From Pseudomonadota bacterium (GTDB lineage Bacteria; Pseudomonadota; Alphaproteobacteria; Caulobacterales; Aquidulcibacteraceae), in the NCBI GenBank assembly GCA_020161405.1, contig JAIUOD010000003.1, positions 124,001-188,000 of the forward strand: DNA of 64,000 nt, read 5' to 3'. A program made the position numbers and the translations under genes. The notes under the pieces are model-generated. The model was not told where the DNA came from, ran no database searches, and worked only from the letters and a program-made list of their open reading frames with translations. Every line of letters begins with the position of its first letter. Within the stretch, counting starts at the first letter, position 1. Positions 48,062-58,825 of the stretch are shown here, one piece after another.

Positions 48062-49108
48062 TTATGCAGCTTTTGAAATTGCTGCTACAGCCATTGTTGT
48101 GCGATTGCGACCTTCATTTTTCGACGTATATAATGCCTGATCGGCGCGGTCGATTAAGTCGGCAACTGCTTCATTGGTTTCTAGTTGTGCCACGCCATTT
48201 GAAATTGTAATTTGGCCCAAATCTTCTTTTGAGTTACGGCGTATAAGCTTTTTCTTTTCAACTTGCTTACGAATTCGTTCTGCAATCTCATGTGCCTTTT
48301 CCGAAGCAATATTAGGTGCAACGATTGCAAATTCTTCACCACCAAGGCGCGCAACAAGGCCGCCGATTGGGGTTTCGCGTGAAAGAACGCCCGCGACATA
48401 GCATATAACTTGATCGCCTGTTTGATGTCCCCAACGATCATTTATTTTTTTGAAATAATCAATATCGGCCATGATTATTGATAAAGGCTGTGAGTTTTTA
48501 TCACATCTATAGGCATTGTCTTTGATGAAGTTGTTAAATGTCTTACGGTTCGCAACGCCAGTTAAAGCATCTTTTGACGCTTCCATACGTGCTTCTTCAA
48601 GTTCAAGTTTTAATGCCGCAATCTCATCACGTGATTGTGCAATGCGTTTTTCTAATGTTGATGAAGACACTACCATTTGATCGGTTGCATCAGATAAATC
48701 ACCAACAACATTTTTTACATTTTCGATTTCAGGGTTTCTTACTAATTCTTCTTTGGCGCTTGTTAATTTTACTTTGAAAGATTTAGCATCATCGCGAACA
48801 TTTTCGATATCTTTTAAAACACCGTGCATTTTTGATTCAAAACTTCCGCCCGCATTTATTAGGCGATCAGAAATAATCCCGCTTTCAATATGGATTTCAA
48901 AAAGGCTATCGCAAAGATAATCATCAATTTCTTTGCCTTGCATAAGTGCGGCATCAATATCTTCACACAATACAGGGTAATCTTTGGCATGATATGCAAG
49001 CCAAACAGCAAAAGCATTTGCAGAAGGCTTTAAACAATGCCTTTCCATAGATGAAAATGCAAGTCTGGCGAATTCCCAAGATTTGTTTGTATCAGTAGCT
49101 TTAGTCAC
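48062..49108 (-). CDS. GGDEF-domain diguanylate cyclase
   Basis: The 348-residue protein makes cyclic di-GMP from GTP. The C-terminal GGDEF domain (about 185-340) has DALTGVANRKTFNNF, IMADIDYFKKINDRWGHQTGD and the active-site loop ARLGGEEFAI; GGEEF is an active variant. The RxxD inhibitory site five residues upstream is absent (the segment reads RETP), so product inhibition is probably lost. The N-terminal 100 residues form a sensory or dimerisation region followed by a coiled coil (VVSSSTLEKRIAQSRDEIAA). No membrane helix. Start is GTG. Confidence 0.93.
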   Translation of the reverse strand: MTKATDTNKSWEFARLAFSSMERHCLKPSANAFAVWLAYHAKDYPVLCEDIDAALMQGKEIDDYLCDSLFEIHIESGIISDRLINAGGSFESKMHGVLKDIENVRDDAKSFKVKLTSAKEELVRNPEIENVKNVVGDLSDATDQMVVSSSTLEKRIAQSRDEIAALKLELEEARMEASKDALTGVANRKTFNNFIKDNAYRCDKNSQPLSIIMADIDYFKKINDRWGHQTGDQVICYVAGVLSRETPIGGLVARLGGEEFAIVAPNIASEKAHEIAERIRKQVEKKKLIRRNSKEDLGQITISNGVAQLETNEAVADLIDRADQALYTSKNEGRNRTTMAVAAISKAA

Positions 49109-49213
49109 GATGTCTTCCCGTTTTTTTCATATCATTACACAAGGAGTGTAGATAATAAGTAAATTTATGTGTAATTTGTGTATAAATTTTGAAAAATTGG
49201 AAAAAATATCATC

Positions 49214-50617
49214 ATGCAACAATGCTTTACTGTGCAAAAAAGCGAATTTACAACCAAAGGTAACCTCTCGGTAGTAAGGCGAAAAGAGATTTTAAGAACA
49301 CTGGTTGAATTATTGGTTGATAATAGTTCCGCAATTTGTGATGCATTAAACGATGATTTTTCTAATCGCGCGCCGCAAGTAAGTTTGCTTACTGATATTG
49401 GCGCTGCTGTATCAACTTTAAAGCATGCGCTTTCCAATATTGATAAATGGGTGAAGCCTGAAAATCATTTCACAAGCCCTGCGATTTTGGGTCTATTTGG
49501 TGCACGTGCGCAAATTCAATTTCAAGCCAAAGGAGTGGTTGGTATAATTGTACCATGGAATTTTCCGATTAATTTGAGTTTTGGCCCACTTGCAAGCGCT
49601 ATTGCTGCTGGTAATCGTGCAATGGTTAAATTATCAGAATTTACACCACAAACTTCAAAACTGATTGAAGAATTAATTGGCGAAAAAATTGATAAAAGTG
49701 AAATTGCAATAATAAATGGTGGCATTGATGTTGCTCAAGAATTTTCAGCTTTGCCATTTGACCATTTATTATTCACTGGTGCAACCGAAGTTGGCAAAAT
49801 TATAATGGGGCAGGCGGCAAAAAACCTTGTTCCCGTTACATTGGAATTAGGTGGGAAAAGCCCTGTTATTGTTACACGTAATTTTGACAAAAGCCTTGCG
49901 GCGGCGCGCATCATGGGCGGCAAATTAATGAATGCAGGGCAGGTGTGCCTTGCACCTGATTATTTATTAGTTGAAGAAAATTATCTTGATGAATTTGTCG
50001 ATGAATTAATGAAACAGGTTAAAATTCAATATCCGAAAATTTATTCCAACCCTGAATATACGGCAATAATTAATGATCGCCATTATGGACGATTAATGTC
50101 TTATATTGATGAGGCAAAGGCAAGCGGTGTGAAAGTTATTAAAATTGATGGTGATGAGACGCCAATTAATTCACGCAAAATTGCGCCATATCTGGTTATT
50201 AATCCTGATGATAATCTAAAAATCATGCAAGATGAAATCTTTGGCCCGCTCTTGCCGATTAAAACATATAAAAATATTGACGAAGCAATTGCATATGTAA
50301 ATTCGCGCCCACGCCCATTGGCATTATATTATTTTGATAATGATAAAAATGCACAAGATAGGATTTTAAACCAAACAATTTCGGGCGGCGTTACAATAAA
50401 TGATGTAATATTACATATTGCGATGGAAGAATTGCCATTTGGCGGTGTTGGCGCATCTGGTATTGGCGCATATCACGGCAAGCGTGGATTTTTAGAATTT
50501 TCACATCAAAAGGCGATATTTAAACAATCGCCTTTTGATAATTTCCTTTTGAAAGCAACCCGCGCCCCTTACGGAAAAGTTTTGGAAAAATATTTAGAAT
50601 TCACTATTCGGAAATAG
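49214..50617 (+). CDS. NAD(P)-dependent aldehyde dehydrogenase, coniferyl aldehyde type
   Basis: A 467-residue aldehyde dehydrogenase. The catalytic Glu is in LELGGKSPVI and the nucleophile Cys in MNAGQVCLAPDY; GIIVPWNFPINLSFGPLASA is the cofactor-binding segment. The short length and LAPDY after the Cys match the coniferyl/fatty aldehyde class-3-like branch. Substrate is not known. It is divergent from the diguanylate cyclase gene and overlaps the convergent RNA helicase gene by 14 nt. Confidence 0.9.
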   Translation: MQQCFTVQKSEFTTKGNLSVVRRKEILRTLVELLVDNSSAICDALNDDFSNRAPQVSLLTDIGAAVSTLKHALSNIDKWVKPENHFTSPAILGLFGARAQIQFQAKGVVGIIVPWNFPINLSFGPLASAIAAGNRAMVKLSEFTPQTSKLIEELIGEKIDKSEIAIINGGIDVAQEFSALPFDHLLFTGATEVGKIIMGQAAKNLVPVTLELGGKSPVIVTRNFDKSLAAARIMGGKLMNAGQVCLAPDYLLVEENYLDEFVDELMKQVKIQYPKIYSNPEYTAIINDRHYGRLMSYIDEAKASGVKVIKIDGDETPINSRKIAPYLVINPDDNLKIMQDEIFGPLLPIKTYKNIDEAIAYVNSRPRPLALYYFDNDKNAQDRILNQTISGGVTINDVILHIAMEELPFGGVGASGIGAYHGKRGFLEFSHQKAIFKQSPFDNFLLKATRAPYGKVLEKYLEFTIRK

Positions 50618-52205
50618 CAACTTCAACTGTTTTCTCAACTTTTTTGCGGCGTGTGCGTGGTTTCTTAACTGGCTTTTCAGCTTCTACAGTTTTCGTTTCC
50701 TCAACAATTGGTGCTTCTTTGTTAGGGAATGGGATAATGCGCATAAAGGCAGGCATATCATCGCCAAAGCCAACAAAGCTTGGTTCATTGTCGTGGTTTT
50801 TATAAACACGTCTATTTTCATTAATTTGTGGACGGCGTGTTTCATTATATGAACGTTCGCGTGGTTCGTGATTACGTACACGCTCTTTTGGTTGTTCTTG
50901 GGGTTCGGCCTCAACCTTTACGTTTCTATTATTCGGGCGTGCAGGGCGCGCAGGTTTTTCACCATTCCTTTTATCAAAACGTGGTTTTGCAAATTCGTGT
51001 GATGGTTCATCATTTTGACCAACATCACTTTCCAAAACTGGAATTGTTTTTTTGATTAAATCAACCACACCCGCCAAATGCTTATTATCAATAGGGCATG
51101 AAATCATATAAGTTTTGCCCAAGCGGCCTGCGCGGCCTGTTCGACCAATACGGTGCACATAATCTTCGGCATGACTTGGAACATCATAATTGAAAACATG
51201 CGAAACATCAGGCACATCAAGGCCACGTGCGGCAACATCGGATGCCACCAATAATTTCAAATCACCATTTCTAAATCTATCAAGGGTGGCGGTACGAACG
51301 CTTTGTTGCAAATCACCATGAATTGGCGCGGCCTCATAGCCATGTTTGTTCAAAGATTTTGCAACAATATCAACATCGCGTTTGCGGTTGCAAAAGATGA
51401 TGCCATTTTTTAATTCAGCAATTTCTTGATTGATTATATTACGCAAAATAAGGCGTTTTTGTTTGTGGTCATTGGTTTTCGCATTGACCAAAAATTGTTC
51501 AATCGTGCTTGCGGTTTGGTTTGGGCGCGCAACTTCAATACGTGTTGGATTATGAAGGAATTGATTTGCCAAATTCTCAATTTCAGGGGCCATAGTTGCC
51601 GAAAAGAAAAGTGTTTGGCGGGTAAATGGCGTGATTTTAACAATCTTCTCAATATCGGGGATAAAACCCATATCAAGCATTCTATCAGCTTCGTCAATAA
51701 CCAATAATTGAACGCCATTCATAAGAATTTTGCCACGTTCAAATTGATCAAGTAAGCGCCCAGGGGTGGCAATAAGAATATCAACACCCTTCATCAAAAG
51801 TGCATCTTGATCACCAAAACTTACGCCGCCAATCAAAAGCGCCATAGTAAGTTTATTATTTTTGCCATATTTTTCAAAATTTTCAGCAACTTGTGCCGCA
51901 AGTTCGCGGGTTGGCTCAAGAATGATTGTGCGTGGCATACGTGCTTTCGCGCGGCCTTGCGAAAGAATTTCAATCATTGGCAAAACGAAAGAAGCGGTTT
52001 TGCCAGTTCCTGTTTGGGCAATGCCCAAAACATCATTGCCTTTTAAAACTTCGGGTATTGCGCGCCATTGAATTGGCGTTGGTGTGTTATAGCCGGAATC
52101 ATTTACCGCGCTTAAAATTGTTGGGCTAAGACCCAAATCTTGGAAAGTTGTACCCTCTGGAGTTTCACTTAGGGCGTCATATTTTTTTTCGGAATTTTCC
52201 GACAT
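50604..52205 (-). CDS. DEAD-box ATP-dependent RNA helicase (RhlE-like)
   Basis: A 533-residue RNA helicase. Motifs in order: Q-motif near PTPIQWRAIPEV, motif I AQTGTGKT, PTRELAAQ, TPGRLLDQ, DEADRMLDMGF (DEAD), SAT, and HRIGRTGRAG (motif VI). The C-terminal 140 residues are an Arg/Asn/Glu/Pro-rich tail with a Lys/Arg end (KPRTRRKKVEK), as in RhlE proteins, probably for RNA binding. It converges on the aldehyde dehydrogenase gene. Confidence 0.93.
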   Translation of the reverse strand: MSENSEKKYDALSETPEGTTFQDLGLSPTILSAVNDSGYNTPTPIQWRAIPEVLKGNDVLGIAQTGTGKTASFVLPMIEILSQGRAKARMPRTIILEPTRELAAQVAENFEKYGKNNKLTMALLIGGVSFGDQDALLMKGVDILIATPGRLLDQFERGKILMNGVQLLVIDEADRMLDMGFIPDIEKIVKITPFTRQTLFFSATMAPEIENLANQFLHNPTRIEVARPNQTASTIEQFLVNAKTNDHKQKRLILRNIINQEIAELKNGIIFCNRKRDVDIVAKSLNKHGYEAAPIHGDLQQSVRTATLDRFRNGDLKLLVASDVAARGLDVPDVSHVFNYDVPSHAEDYVHRIGRTGRAGRLGKTYMISCPIDNKHLAGVVDLIKKTIPVLESDVGQNDEPSHEFAKPRFDKRNGEKPARPARPNNRNVKVEAEPQEQPKERVRNHEPRERSYNETRRPQINENRRVYKNHDNEPSFVGFGDDMPAFMRIIPFPNKEAPIVEETKTVEAEKPVKKPRTRRKKVEKTVEVAISE

Positions 52206-52511
52206 ATTATCTCACATCTAGTTGTTTTGTTTGCAGTGCGTCAAAACCTTTAAAAAGTCAAGAAAATTGGGGCACATGTGCAGGTTAGCATATTAAAGTG
52301 TGGTATTTATGTCAGTTTATCTATGGTTCTAATCACATTTGTATCAAGCGAGAATAAAGACCAAAAACCATGATTTTGCTCACGTAACTACAATATTACA
52401 GTATGTCACCGCGATGAGCCCCAAAAAGTTGCAGACTTTTTGGATAAGGCGAAGAGCCAAAATTTGCTATGGCAAATTTTCAATAAAAAGCTATGGTGGG
52501 CTTTTGATTAA
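52206..52511. other. Intergenic region between RNA helicase and parE
   Basis: 306 nt without a gene. It holds the helicase promoter region at the left end. Three inverted repeats occur near the right end: CCAAAAAGT/ACTTTTTGG (52421-52443), AAAATTTGC/GCAAATTTT (52459-52480) and the parE terminator stem. I see no ORF with a ribosome site. Confidence 0.6.
52481..52506 (-). terminator. Probable terminator after parE
   Basis: On the minus strand AAAAGC pairs with GCTTTT across an 8-nt loop, followed by TATTG. It begins a few nt after the parE stop. The 6-bp stem is weak, so confidence is moderate. Confidence 0.5.
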
Positions 52512-54545
52512 TTAAACATCCAATTCCTCAACATATTTCGCATTTGCCGTAATCCAGTGATATCTTAATTCGGCTTTCTTGCCCATCAATGTCTCAACTA
52601 AATCGGCAATAGTTGTTTCTTCATCCTCAGGTATATAAAGCCTTGCAAGGGTGCGGGTTTCGGGGTTCATTGTGGTTTCTTTAAGCTGCGCGGGCATCAT
52701 TTCGCCCAAGCCTTTGAAACGGCCAATTTCCACTTTTGCATTGGCTTTGAATGCGGTTTTTAGCAATTCTTCTTTATGGGCATCATCGCGCGCATAAACG
52801 CTTTTTGTACCATGTGACAAACGATAAAGCGGCGGCATCGCCAAATAAAGCCGCCCATTTTCAACCAATTTTGGCATAGAACGGTAAAAGAATGTAGCAA
52901 GCAAGGCGGCAATATGCGCCCCATCCACATCCGCATCGGTCATAATAATGATTTTTTCATAACGCAAATCATCAAGAACAAATTTACTTCCCATGCCAAC
53001 GCCAAGCGCAAGCGCCAAATCATTCAATTCAACATTGCCCGCCAGTTTTTCAACACCCGCAGAGGCAATGTTCAAAATTTTCCCACGTAATGGCAATACA
53101 GCTTGGGTTTGGCGATTGCGCGCTTGTTTCGCGCTTCCACCTGCCGAATCGCCTTCTACGATGAATAATTCGGTGCCTTCGGCATCTTGGCGCGAACAAT
53201 CGGCAAGTTTACCCGGAAGGCGTAATTTGCGGGTTGCAGATGCGCGTTGAACTTCTTTTTCTTTGCGGCGTTTTAAACGTTCTTCGGCGCGTGCAATTGA
53301 CCAATCAAGCAGTGCGCGCGCTTCTTTGGCTGAACCTGCAAGCCAGTGATCGAACTTATCACGAACCGCATTTTCAACAATTCTTGCCGCCTCTGTAGTT
53401 GCCAATCTATCCTTGGTTTGACCGACAAATTCAGGCTCTTTGATGAAAACTGAAATAAGGGATGCAGCAGAATCAAAAACATCATCGGCAGTTATTAAAG
53501 CGGCCTTTTTATCATTCAAAAGCTCACCATAGGCTTTAAGCCCTTTGGTAATTGCGGCGCGAAGACCCGCCTCATGGGTTCCGCCCTCAGGGGTTGGAAC
53601 GGTGTTACAATAGCTTCGCATAAAACTATCATGGTCACCAAAACCACGAAGCCCCCATGCAACCGCCCATTCAACTGAGCCATGACCTTGGGTTTTATCG
53701 GTTTTGCCACAAAATGGCGCAGCGGTTACGGTTGGTGAGTTTTCAACCACAATTTTCAAATAATCTGCCAAACCATTGGGGAAACAGAATGTATCTTCAA
53801 GTGGGGTATTTGTGCCGGGTTTTATGCGTTCGGGTGCGCATTTAAAGCGAATTTCAACCCCTGCAAACAAATATGCCTTAGAGCGCGCCATTGAATAAAT
53901 GCGCCCTGCATCGAATTGCAAATGTTCGCCAAAAATTTCGGCATCGGGATGGAATTTAACCAAAGTGCCACGGCGGTTTTGGGTTGCACCCAATTCTTGT
54001 AGCTCACCAACAGGTTTGCCACGCGAAAAATCCATTGCATAAAGTTTTCTATCGCGTGCTACTTCTACGCGTAATGCATCCGATAATGCGTTTACAACCG
54101 AAACACCAACACCATGCAAACCGCCAGATGTTTGATATGCCTTGTCCGAAAACTTACCACCCGCATGAAGGACAGTTAAAACTACTTCAAGCGCGGATTT
54201 GCCATGATATTTTGGGTGCGGATCAATCGGAATACCGCGCCCATTATCAATAACCACTAATGAGCCATCGGCTTCTAATGAAACTTCGATACGTGTTGCG
54301 TGACCTGCAACTGCTTCGTCCATTGAATTATCAAGAACTTCGGCGAAAAGATGGTGAAGTGCGCGTGAATCTGTGCCGCCAATATACATGCCGGGGCGTT
54401 TACGAACAGGTTCTAGACCTTCAAGAACTTCGATTGATGAAGCAGAATAATCAGAGCTTGTAGTATCGGGCGGCGTGTAAGTACTTGCAGCGGGTTTTAC
54501 CGACTTAATTTCACTACCAAAAAGATTTTCCGCACTTTGCGTCAT
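52512..54545 (-). CDS. parE: DNA topoisomerase IV subunit B
   Basis: ParE is the ATPase subunit of topoisomerase IV, which decatenates daughter chromosomes. The 677-residue protein has the GHKL ATPase motifs EVLDNSMDEAVAG, IDNGRGIPID and TSGGLHGVGVSVVNAL, then the TOPRIM motifs LFIVEGDSAGGSAKQ, PLRGKILN and DADVDGAHIAALL. Length and start fit ParE rather than the longer alphaproteobacterial GyrB. parC lies on the opposite strand 0.7 kb away with an acetyltransferase gene between. gyrA is at the other end of the window; gyrB is not present. Confidence 0.94.
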   Translation of the reverse strand: MTQSAENLFGSEIKSVKPAASTYTPPDTTSSDYSASSIEVLEGLEPVRKRPGMYIGGTDSRALHHLFAEVLDNSMDEAVAGHATRIEVSLEADGSLVVIDNGRGIPIDPHPKYHGKSALEVVLTVLHAGGKFSDKAYQTSGGLHGVGVSVVNALSDALRVEVARDRKLYAMDFSRGKPVGELQELGATQNRRGTLVKFHPDAEIFGEHLQFDAGRIYSMARSKAYLFAGVEIRFKCAPERIKPGTNTPLEDTFCFPNGLADYLKIVVENSPTVTAAPFCGKTDKTQGHGSVEWAVAWGLRGFGDHDSFMRSYCNTVPTPEGGTHEAGLRAAITKGLKAYGELLNDKKAALITADDVFDSAASLISVFIKEPEFVGQTKDRLATTEAARIVENAVRDKFDHWLAGSAKEARALLDWSIARAEERLKRRKEKEVQRASATRKLRLPGKLADCSRQDAEGTELFIVEGDSAGGSAKQARNRQTQAVLPLRGKILNIASAGVEKLAGNVELNDLALALGVGMGSKFVLDDLRYEKIIIMTDADVDGAHIAALLATFFYRSMPKLVENGRLYLAMPPLYRLSHGTKSVYARDDAHKEELLKTAFKANAKVEIGRFKGLGEMMPAQLKETTMNPETRTLARLYIPEDEETTIADLVETLMGKKAELRYHWITANAKYVEELDV

Positions 54546-54686
54546 TTTTCACCCAAGCCTTTTAACAACCTCGAACCAAAAAGCCAATTCGCCCTTTGGG
54601 TCAAGTGTTTGCATCATGTGTAATGAATTGCAAAGTTTAAAAAAGCAATTTATGTATTCATAATATTGATTTTATTGGAGAATGTT

Positions 54687-55136
54687 GTGGAAGATTTGAA
54701 TTTGCAAAGCGGTGGTTATTTTTTTACAACTGACAAGAATAAAATAGATGTAATAGCCGCCCATGATTTTCTATCAAATCATGCATATTGGTGCAAAAAC
54801 ATTCCATTTGATGTATTTAAAAAATCATTTGATAATTCGCTTTGCTTTGCGGTTTTTGAAGATGAAAAGCAAATTGGTTTTGGGCGCGTGATTTCAGATT
54901 ATGCAACTATTGCATATTTGGGCGATGTTTATGTGCTTCCAGAGTTTCGTGGCAAGGGTGTTTCCAAACTACTTATGACCCAAATTATGAACCATAAAGA
55001 ATTGCAAGGCCTAAGGCGTTGGATATTGCTTACGGGTGATGCACATGGACTTTATAAGCAATTTGGCTGGGAAGAAATAAAAAGCCCAGATAAGTGGATG
55101 GAAATTGCAAAGCCGAATATATATTCGCAAGATTGA
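54687..55136 (+). CDS. GNAT-family N-acetyltransferase
   Basis: A 149-residue acetyltransferase. The GTG at 54687 is preferred because TTGGAG is 6 nt upstream; a TTG at 54666 lacks a site. The acetyl-CoA binding motif is VLPEFRGKGVSKLLM (R-x-x-G-x-G/A type) near residue 95. The C-terminal GDAHGLYKQFGWEEI is also typical. Substrate is unknown. It lies between divergent parE and parC. Confidence 0.87.
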   Translation: MEDLNLQSGGYFFTTDKNKIDVIAAHDFLSNHAYWCKNIPFDVFKKSFDNSLCFAVFEDEKQIGFGRVISDYATIAYLGDVYVLPEFRGKGVSKLLMTQIMNHKELQGLRRWILLTGDAHGLYKQFGWEEIKSPDKWMEIAKPNIYSQD

Positions 55137-55273
55137 TGCTAGGGTCAGGACTTATTAATTAACAAAGTATGACTTGATTTAAAGGCTAAAGCCTGTGGGT
55201 AATTGCATTAGTTCAATCGCCAAATCCCTTAAAATCGTTATTATCGCGTCTGATTCGGATAATATATAGAAAA

Positions 55274-57508
55274 ATGACAAAAACTATCGACGACGAAAAC
55301 GAAAAAATTATTGATGAACCTTTTGATCGCGCGCTTGAAAGTCGATATTTGGTTTATGCTTTATCGACTATTACAAGCCGTGCATTGCCCGATGTGCGCG
55401 ATGGTTTAAAACCTGTGCAGCGCCGCATCATTCATGCAATGGGTGAATTAGGTCTTGATTCAAGTGCGCGCTTTAAGAAATGCGCGAAAATCGTTGGCGA
55501 TGTTATGGGTAAATTCCACCCGCATGGCGATAGTGCAATTTACGACACAATGGTTCGCCTTGCGCAGGATTTTTCGGTTCGTTACCCACTTGTTGATGGT
55601 CAAGGGAATTTTGGCAATATAGATGGCGATAGTGCCGCCGCCTATCGTTATACAGAGGCGCGTTTAACCAATACTGGTTCAATGCTGCTTGAAGGCATTG
55701 ATGAGGATTGCGTAAATTTCCGCGAAACCTATTCGGGGGAAGATATGGAACCTGTGGTTCTGCCTGCTTCATTTCCGAATTTATTGGCAAATGGGGCGAT
55801 GGGTATTGCCGTTGGTATGGCAACCAATATCCCGCCACATAATGCAATTGAATTAATTGATGCGTGTTTGGCGCTTATTGATGATGCCGATTTATCGCTT
55901 GATGCCATTATGGATTATATTCCAGGGCCAGATTTTCCAACGGGCGGCATTATTGTTGAACCAAAGGAAAGCATTAAAAACGCTTATGAAACAGGTAAGG
56001 GCGCAATTCGCACACGTGCGCGCTGGTCGGTTGAAGATATGGGGCGTGGGACATGGCAAATCATTGTCACCGAAACCCCTTATATGGTGCAAAAATCAAA
56101 ATTGGTTGAGAAACTTGCCGAATTAATCGAAACCAAGCGCGCACCATTGCTTGCCGATGTTCGTGATGAATCCGCTGAGGATATGCGCATTGTTTTAGAG
56201 CCAAAATCTAAAACTGTTGAACCTGCACAATTGATGGAAAGCCTTTTCCATTTAACCGATTTGGAAAATCGTTTTTCAATGAATTTAAATGTTCTTGATA
56301 AAAATGGTATTCCGCGCATCATGGGTTTGATTGAATGTTTGAAATCATTCCTTGATTATAAAAAAGAATTGGTGGTCAAACGCGCTTCATGGCGCAAGGG
56401 AAAAATTGAAAAACGCCTTGAAATTTTGGCGGCATTATTAATTGCCTATCTAAATCTTGATGAAATTATCCGCATCATTCGTGAAGAAGATGAACCAAAA
56501 CCAGTTTTGATGGCAGCATTTAACATAAATGAAGTGCAGGCCAATGCAATTTTGGATACACGTCTTAGAAATCTGCGTAAATTAGAAGAAGAAGCAATCA
56601 TAAAAGAAGATTTAGCCCTCAAAAAAGAACTTGAGGAATTAAACAAACTTCTTGAGAGCGATAAATTGCAATGGAAAAAAGTTGGCAAAGAATTATCTGC
56701 AACGCGCGATATATTTGCCAAACAAGGCGATAGCGCAAAACGTAGAACCACATTCGACACTGCCCCTGAAAAAGGTGCTGCCCTTGCGATTGAAAGTTTG
56801 GTGGTCAAAGAACCGATTACTGTTGTGCTTTCAAAACGTGGTTGGATACGCGCACTTAAAGGTAAGATTGATGATTTATCCAGCGTTAAATTCAAAGATG
56901 ATGATGAATTGGCTTTATCACTTCAATGTATGACAACTGATAAGATTGTTTTATTCGCAACCGATGGTCGCGCCTTTACACTTATGGGCGATAAATTGCC
57001 ATCGGGCAGGGGATTGGGCGAGCCAATTCGTCTTTCAATCGAATTGCCAGAAGAGCATGATATTTTGGATATGTTCATTCCAAAAGATGGCGAAAAACGC
57101 ATTATTGCATCTTCCAAAGGCTATGGATTTGTAATGGACGAAACGGAATTCCTAAGCCAAAAGCGCGGTGGGAGAAATGTTTTAACCCTTGATGCTAAGC
57201 AAAAAGCACGAATTTGCGCCCCTGTTTTGGGTAATTTTGTGGCAATCGTTGGTGAAAATCGCAAACTTTTGATTTTCAATATTGAAGAATTGCCGACAAT
57301 GTCACGCGGTAAAGGCGTTAAATTACAATCTTATAAGGATGGCGGCACTTTGGACGTATTATCATTCAAGGGTGAAGATGGCCTTGTTTGGGTTGATAGT
57401 TCGGGGCGTAACCGTGAAATGCCTGAATGGCGTGATTATGTTCTGCGCCGTGCGTCAATTGGTCGAATGGTTCCGCGTGGTTTTTCTAAATCAGGCAAAT
57501 TCAAATAG
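55274..57508 (+). CDS. parC: DNA topoisomerase IV subunit A
   Basis: ParC is the cleavage subunit of topoisomerase IV. The 744-residue protein has [20 protein letters not shown] at the start and the catalytic Tyr near residue 126 in AAAYRYTE. The quinolone region [10 protein letters not shown] keeps Ser and Asp, the susceptible-type residues. There is no GyrA box in the C-terminal repeats ([13 protein letters not shown] and [15 protein letters not shown]), which separates it from GyrA at 762. A strong terminator follows. Confidence 0.95.
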   Translation: MTKTIDDENEKIIDEPFDRALESRYLVYALSTITSRALPDVRDGLKPVQRRIIHAMGELGLDSSARFKKCAKIVGDVMGKFHPHGDSAIYDTMVRLAQDFSVRYPLVDGQGNFGNIDGDSAAAYRYTEARLTNTGSMLLEGIDEDCVNFRETYSGEDMEPVVLPASFPNLLANGAMGIAVGMATNIPPHNAIELIDACLALIDDADLSLDAIMDYIPGPDFPTGGIIVEPKESIKNAYETGKGAIRTRARWSVEDMGRGTWQIIVTETPYMVQKSKLVEKLAELIETKRAPLLADVRDESAEDMRIVLEPKSKTVEPAQLMESLFHLTDLENRFSMNLNVLDKNGIPRIMGLIECLKSFLDYKKELVVKRASWRKGKIEKRLEILAALLIAYLNLDEIIRIIREEDEPKPVLMAAFNINEVQANAILDTRLRNLRKLEEEAIIKEDLALKKELEELNKLLESDKLQWKKVGKELSATRDIFAKQGDSAKRRTTFDTAPEKGAALAIESLVVKEPITVVLSKRGWIRALKGKIDDLSSVKFKDDDELALSLQCMTTDKIVLFATDGRAFTLMGDKLPSGRGLGEPIRLSIELPEEHDILDMFIPKDGEKRIIASSKGYGFVMDETEFLSQKRGGRNVLTLDAKQKARICAPVLGNFVAIVGENRKLLIFNIEELPTMSRGKGVKLQSYKDGGTLDVLSFKGEDGLVWVDSSGRNREMPEWRDYVLRRASIGRMVPRGFSKSGKFK

Positions 57509-57519
57509 ATAATTTGCAA

Positions 57520-57552
57520 TAAAAAAGCCCCCAAATTGGGGGCTTTCTTTTA
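57520..57552. terminator. Terminator between parC and the outer-membrane protein gene
   Basis: AAAGCCCCC (57524-57532) pairs with GGGGGCTTT (57538-57546) around AAATT. The A-run to the left gives a strong T-run on the minus strand, the T-rich right side serves parC. A nearly identical stem is at 58831. Confidence 0.85.
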
Positions 57553-57566
57553 TATTATTGAATTTC

Positions 57567-58751
57567 TTAAAACGAAGATTGGAAGCGAAGGTTCACAGGA
57601 ACACTAAGAATGCTTGCATCATCATTAATTGCACCAAGGCCAGCAAGATCAAAGTTTGTGCTTGTTGCGCCTTTAAGTTTTGAAGTATAGCGAATACCAA
57701 TTTCAGCAGCAAATTCAGCAGAGCTTCCGATGCGTTTTGAAACGCCCAATTCACCGCCTACAGTATATGAATTTGTTGCTTCATAATAGCAGCAATTATA
57801 AAGGCTGTTCGCGCCAGCATTCATATTAAGGTGGATTTTATCGGTATGAACAATGCCGCCATGAACCGCATAATATGGCATGAAGCCAGCAAAGCCATCA
57901 ACTACAAACCATTGGCGATATCCAAGTTCAAATGCATATTGTTTCAAATCTGTTGCATCGCCACGTAGTTCGGATGCACAAGTTCCAACGGCGGTTTGTA
58001 ATTCATAGCAACCGAATAGAACATTGGTTTTTGCTTGGGCTTTTAAGTATGAAATATTGGCGAAATATTCGCTATATTCACCCGCAGCATGGCGAATTTC
58101 AATTGCAGTACGCAATGCAGGTTTGTACATATCGCCAAAATTGCGACCCTTTAAATACATTTTCGCATTGCCAGGCATTGAAGCATTGAAAATTGTTCCG
58201 GCGAAAACTGCGCTATTTGCGGCTTGTACAAAATTACCACCAACAAAGCTTTCAACACCTGCTGAAACTGCAAAGCCCCAAGGCGAAGATTGTTTTTGCG
58301 CGCTATTTTGTGTTGCGCCATATGCAACCGCAGGTGCCGCATAAGCAACAGGTGGCGGTGGCGGCGCAACATAGGTTTGCTGCGAATATGAGCGCATAGA
58401 TGAATTTGCGTCACTATAATTTTGTACAGGCGGTTGATAAGTCTGAACAGGTGGTGGAGGTGGCGGTTGATATGTTTGAACCGGTGGCTGATATTGTGGC
58501 GCTGGTGGTTGATATTGCGGTGCAGGTTCATAAGTTTGTGAAACTGGCGGGTTGTAATCAACAACTTTCTTTTGTTTTGGTGCAACATAAGCAGGTTTTG
58601 CAACTGGTTTTTTAGCCGGTGCTTTTTTTACTTTTTTTGCTGTGCGATCACCACTCCAATGCCAAGATGGGTTATCGCCATCGGCCATTGCCATTGATGC
58701 TATACTTATGCTGCCAATAAGGCCGATTACTAAACTTGAACGAATACGCAT
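57567..58751 (-). CDS. Outer-membrane beta-barrel protein with proline-rich N-terminal extension
   Basis: The 394-residue protein has a signal peptide (cut after AMA, about residue 23) and then about 125 residues of low complexity: basic KKAPAKKPVAKP followed by repeats such as QYQPPAPQYQPP and VQTYQPP. The C-terminal 240 residues are a beta-barrel with alternating hydrophobic strands ending in NLRFQSSF, a terminal Phe as expected for BAM substrates. The barrel is paralogous to that of the gene at 58873: both have YLKAQ, GYRQWF, YxAVHGG and AEIG/AEVGxRYT. Function unknown; the extension might contact peptidoglycan. Confidence 0.8.
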   Translation of the reverse strand: MRIRSSLVIGLIGSISIASMAMADGDNPSWHWSGDRTAKKVKKAPAKKPVAKPAYVAPKQKKVVDYNPPVSQTYEPAPQYQPPAPQYQPPVQTYQPPPPPPVQTYQPPVQNYSDANSSMRSYSQQTYVAPPPPPVAYAAPAVAYGATQNSAQKQSSPWGFAVSAGVESFVGGNFVQAANSAVFAGTIFNASMPGNAKMYLKGRNFGDMYKPALRTAIEIRHAAGEYSEYFANISYLKAQAKTNVLFGCYELQTAVGTCASELRGDATDLKQYAFELGYRQWFVVDGFAGFMPYYAVHGGIVHTDKIHLNMNAGANSLYNCCYYEATNSYTVGGELGVSKRIGSSAEFAAEIGIRYTSKLKGATSTNFDLAGLGAINDDASILSVPVNLRFQSSF

Positions 58752-58825
58752 ATCCCTACCTCTTAAAGTCAGGTGTTTATATTGGTTTTTTGGTTAATTT
58801 CGGATTAATTTTATATGATTGGGCA

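Noticed and set aside
56446..56895. 149-codon minus-strand frame inside parC
   Set aside because: Antisense shadow of the conserved ParC coiled-coil region, Ser-rich and without a start signal.
58151..58603. 150-codon minus-strand frame in the outer-membrane protein gene
   Set aside because: It is the same-strand alternate frame of the proline/glutamine repeats, giving His/Leu/Arg repeats.
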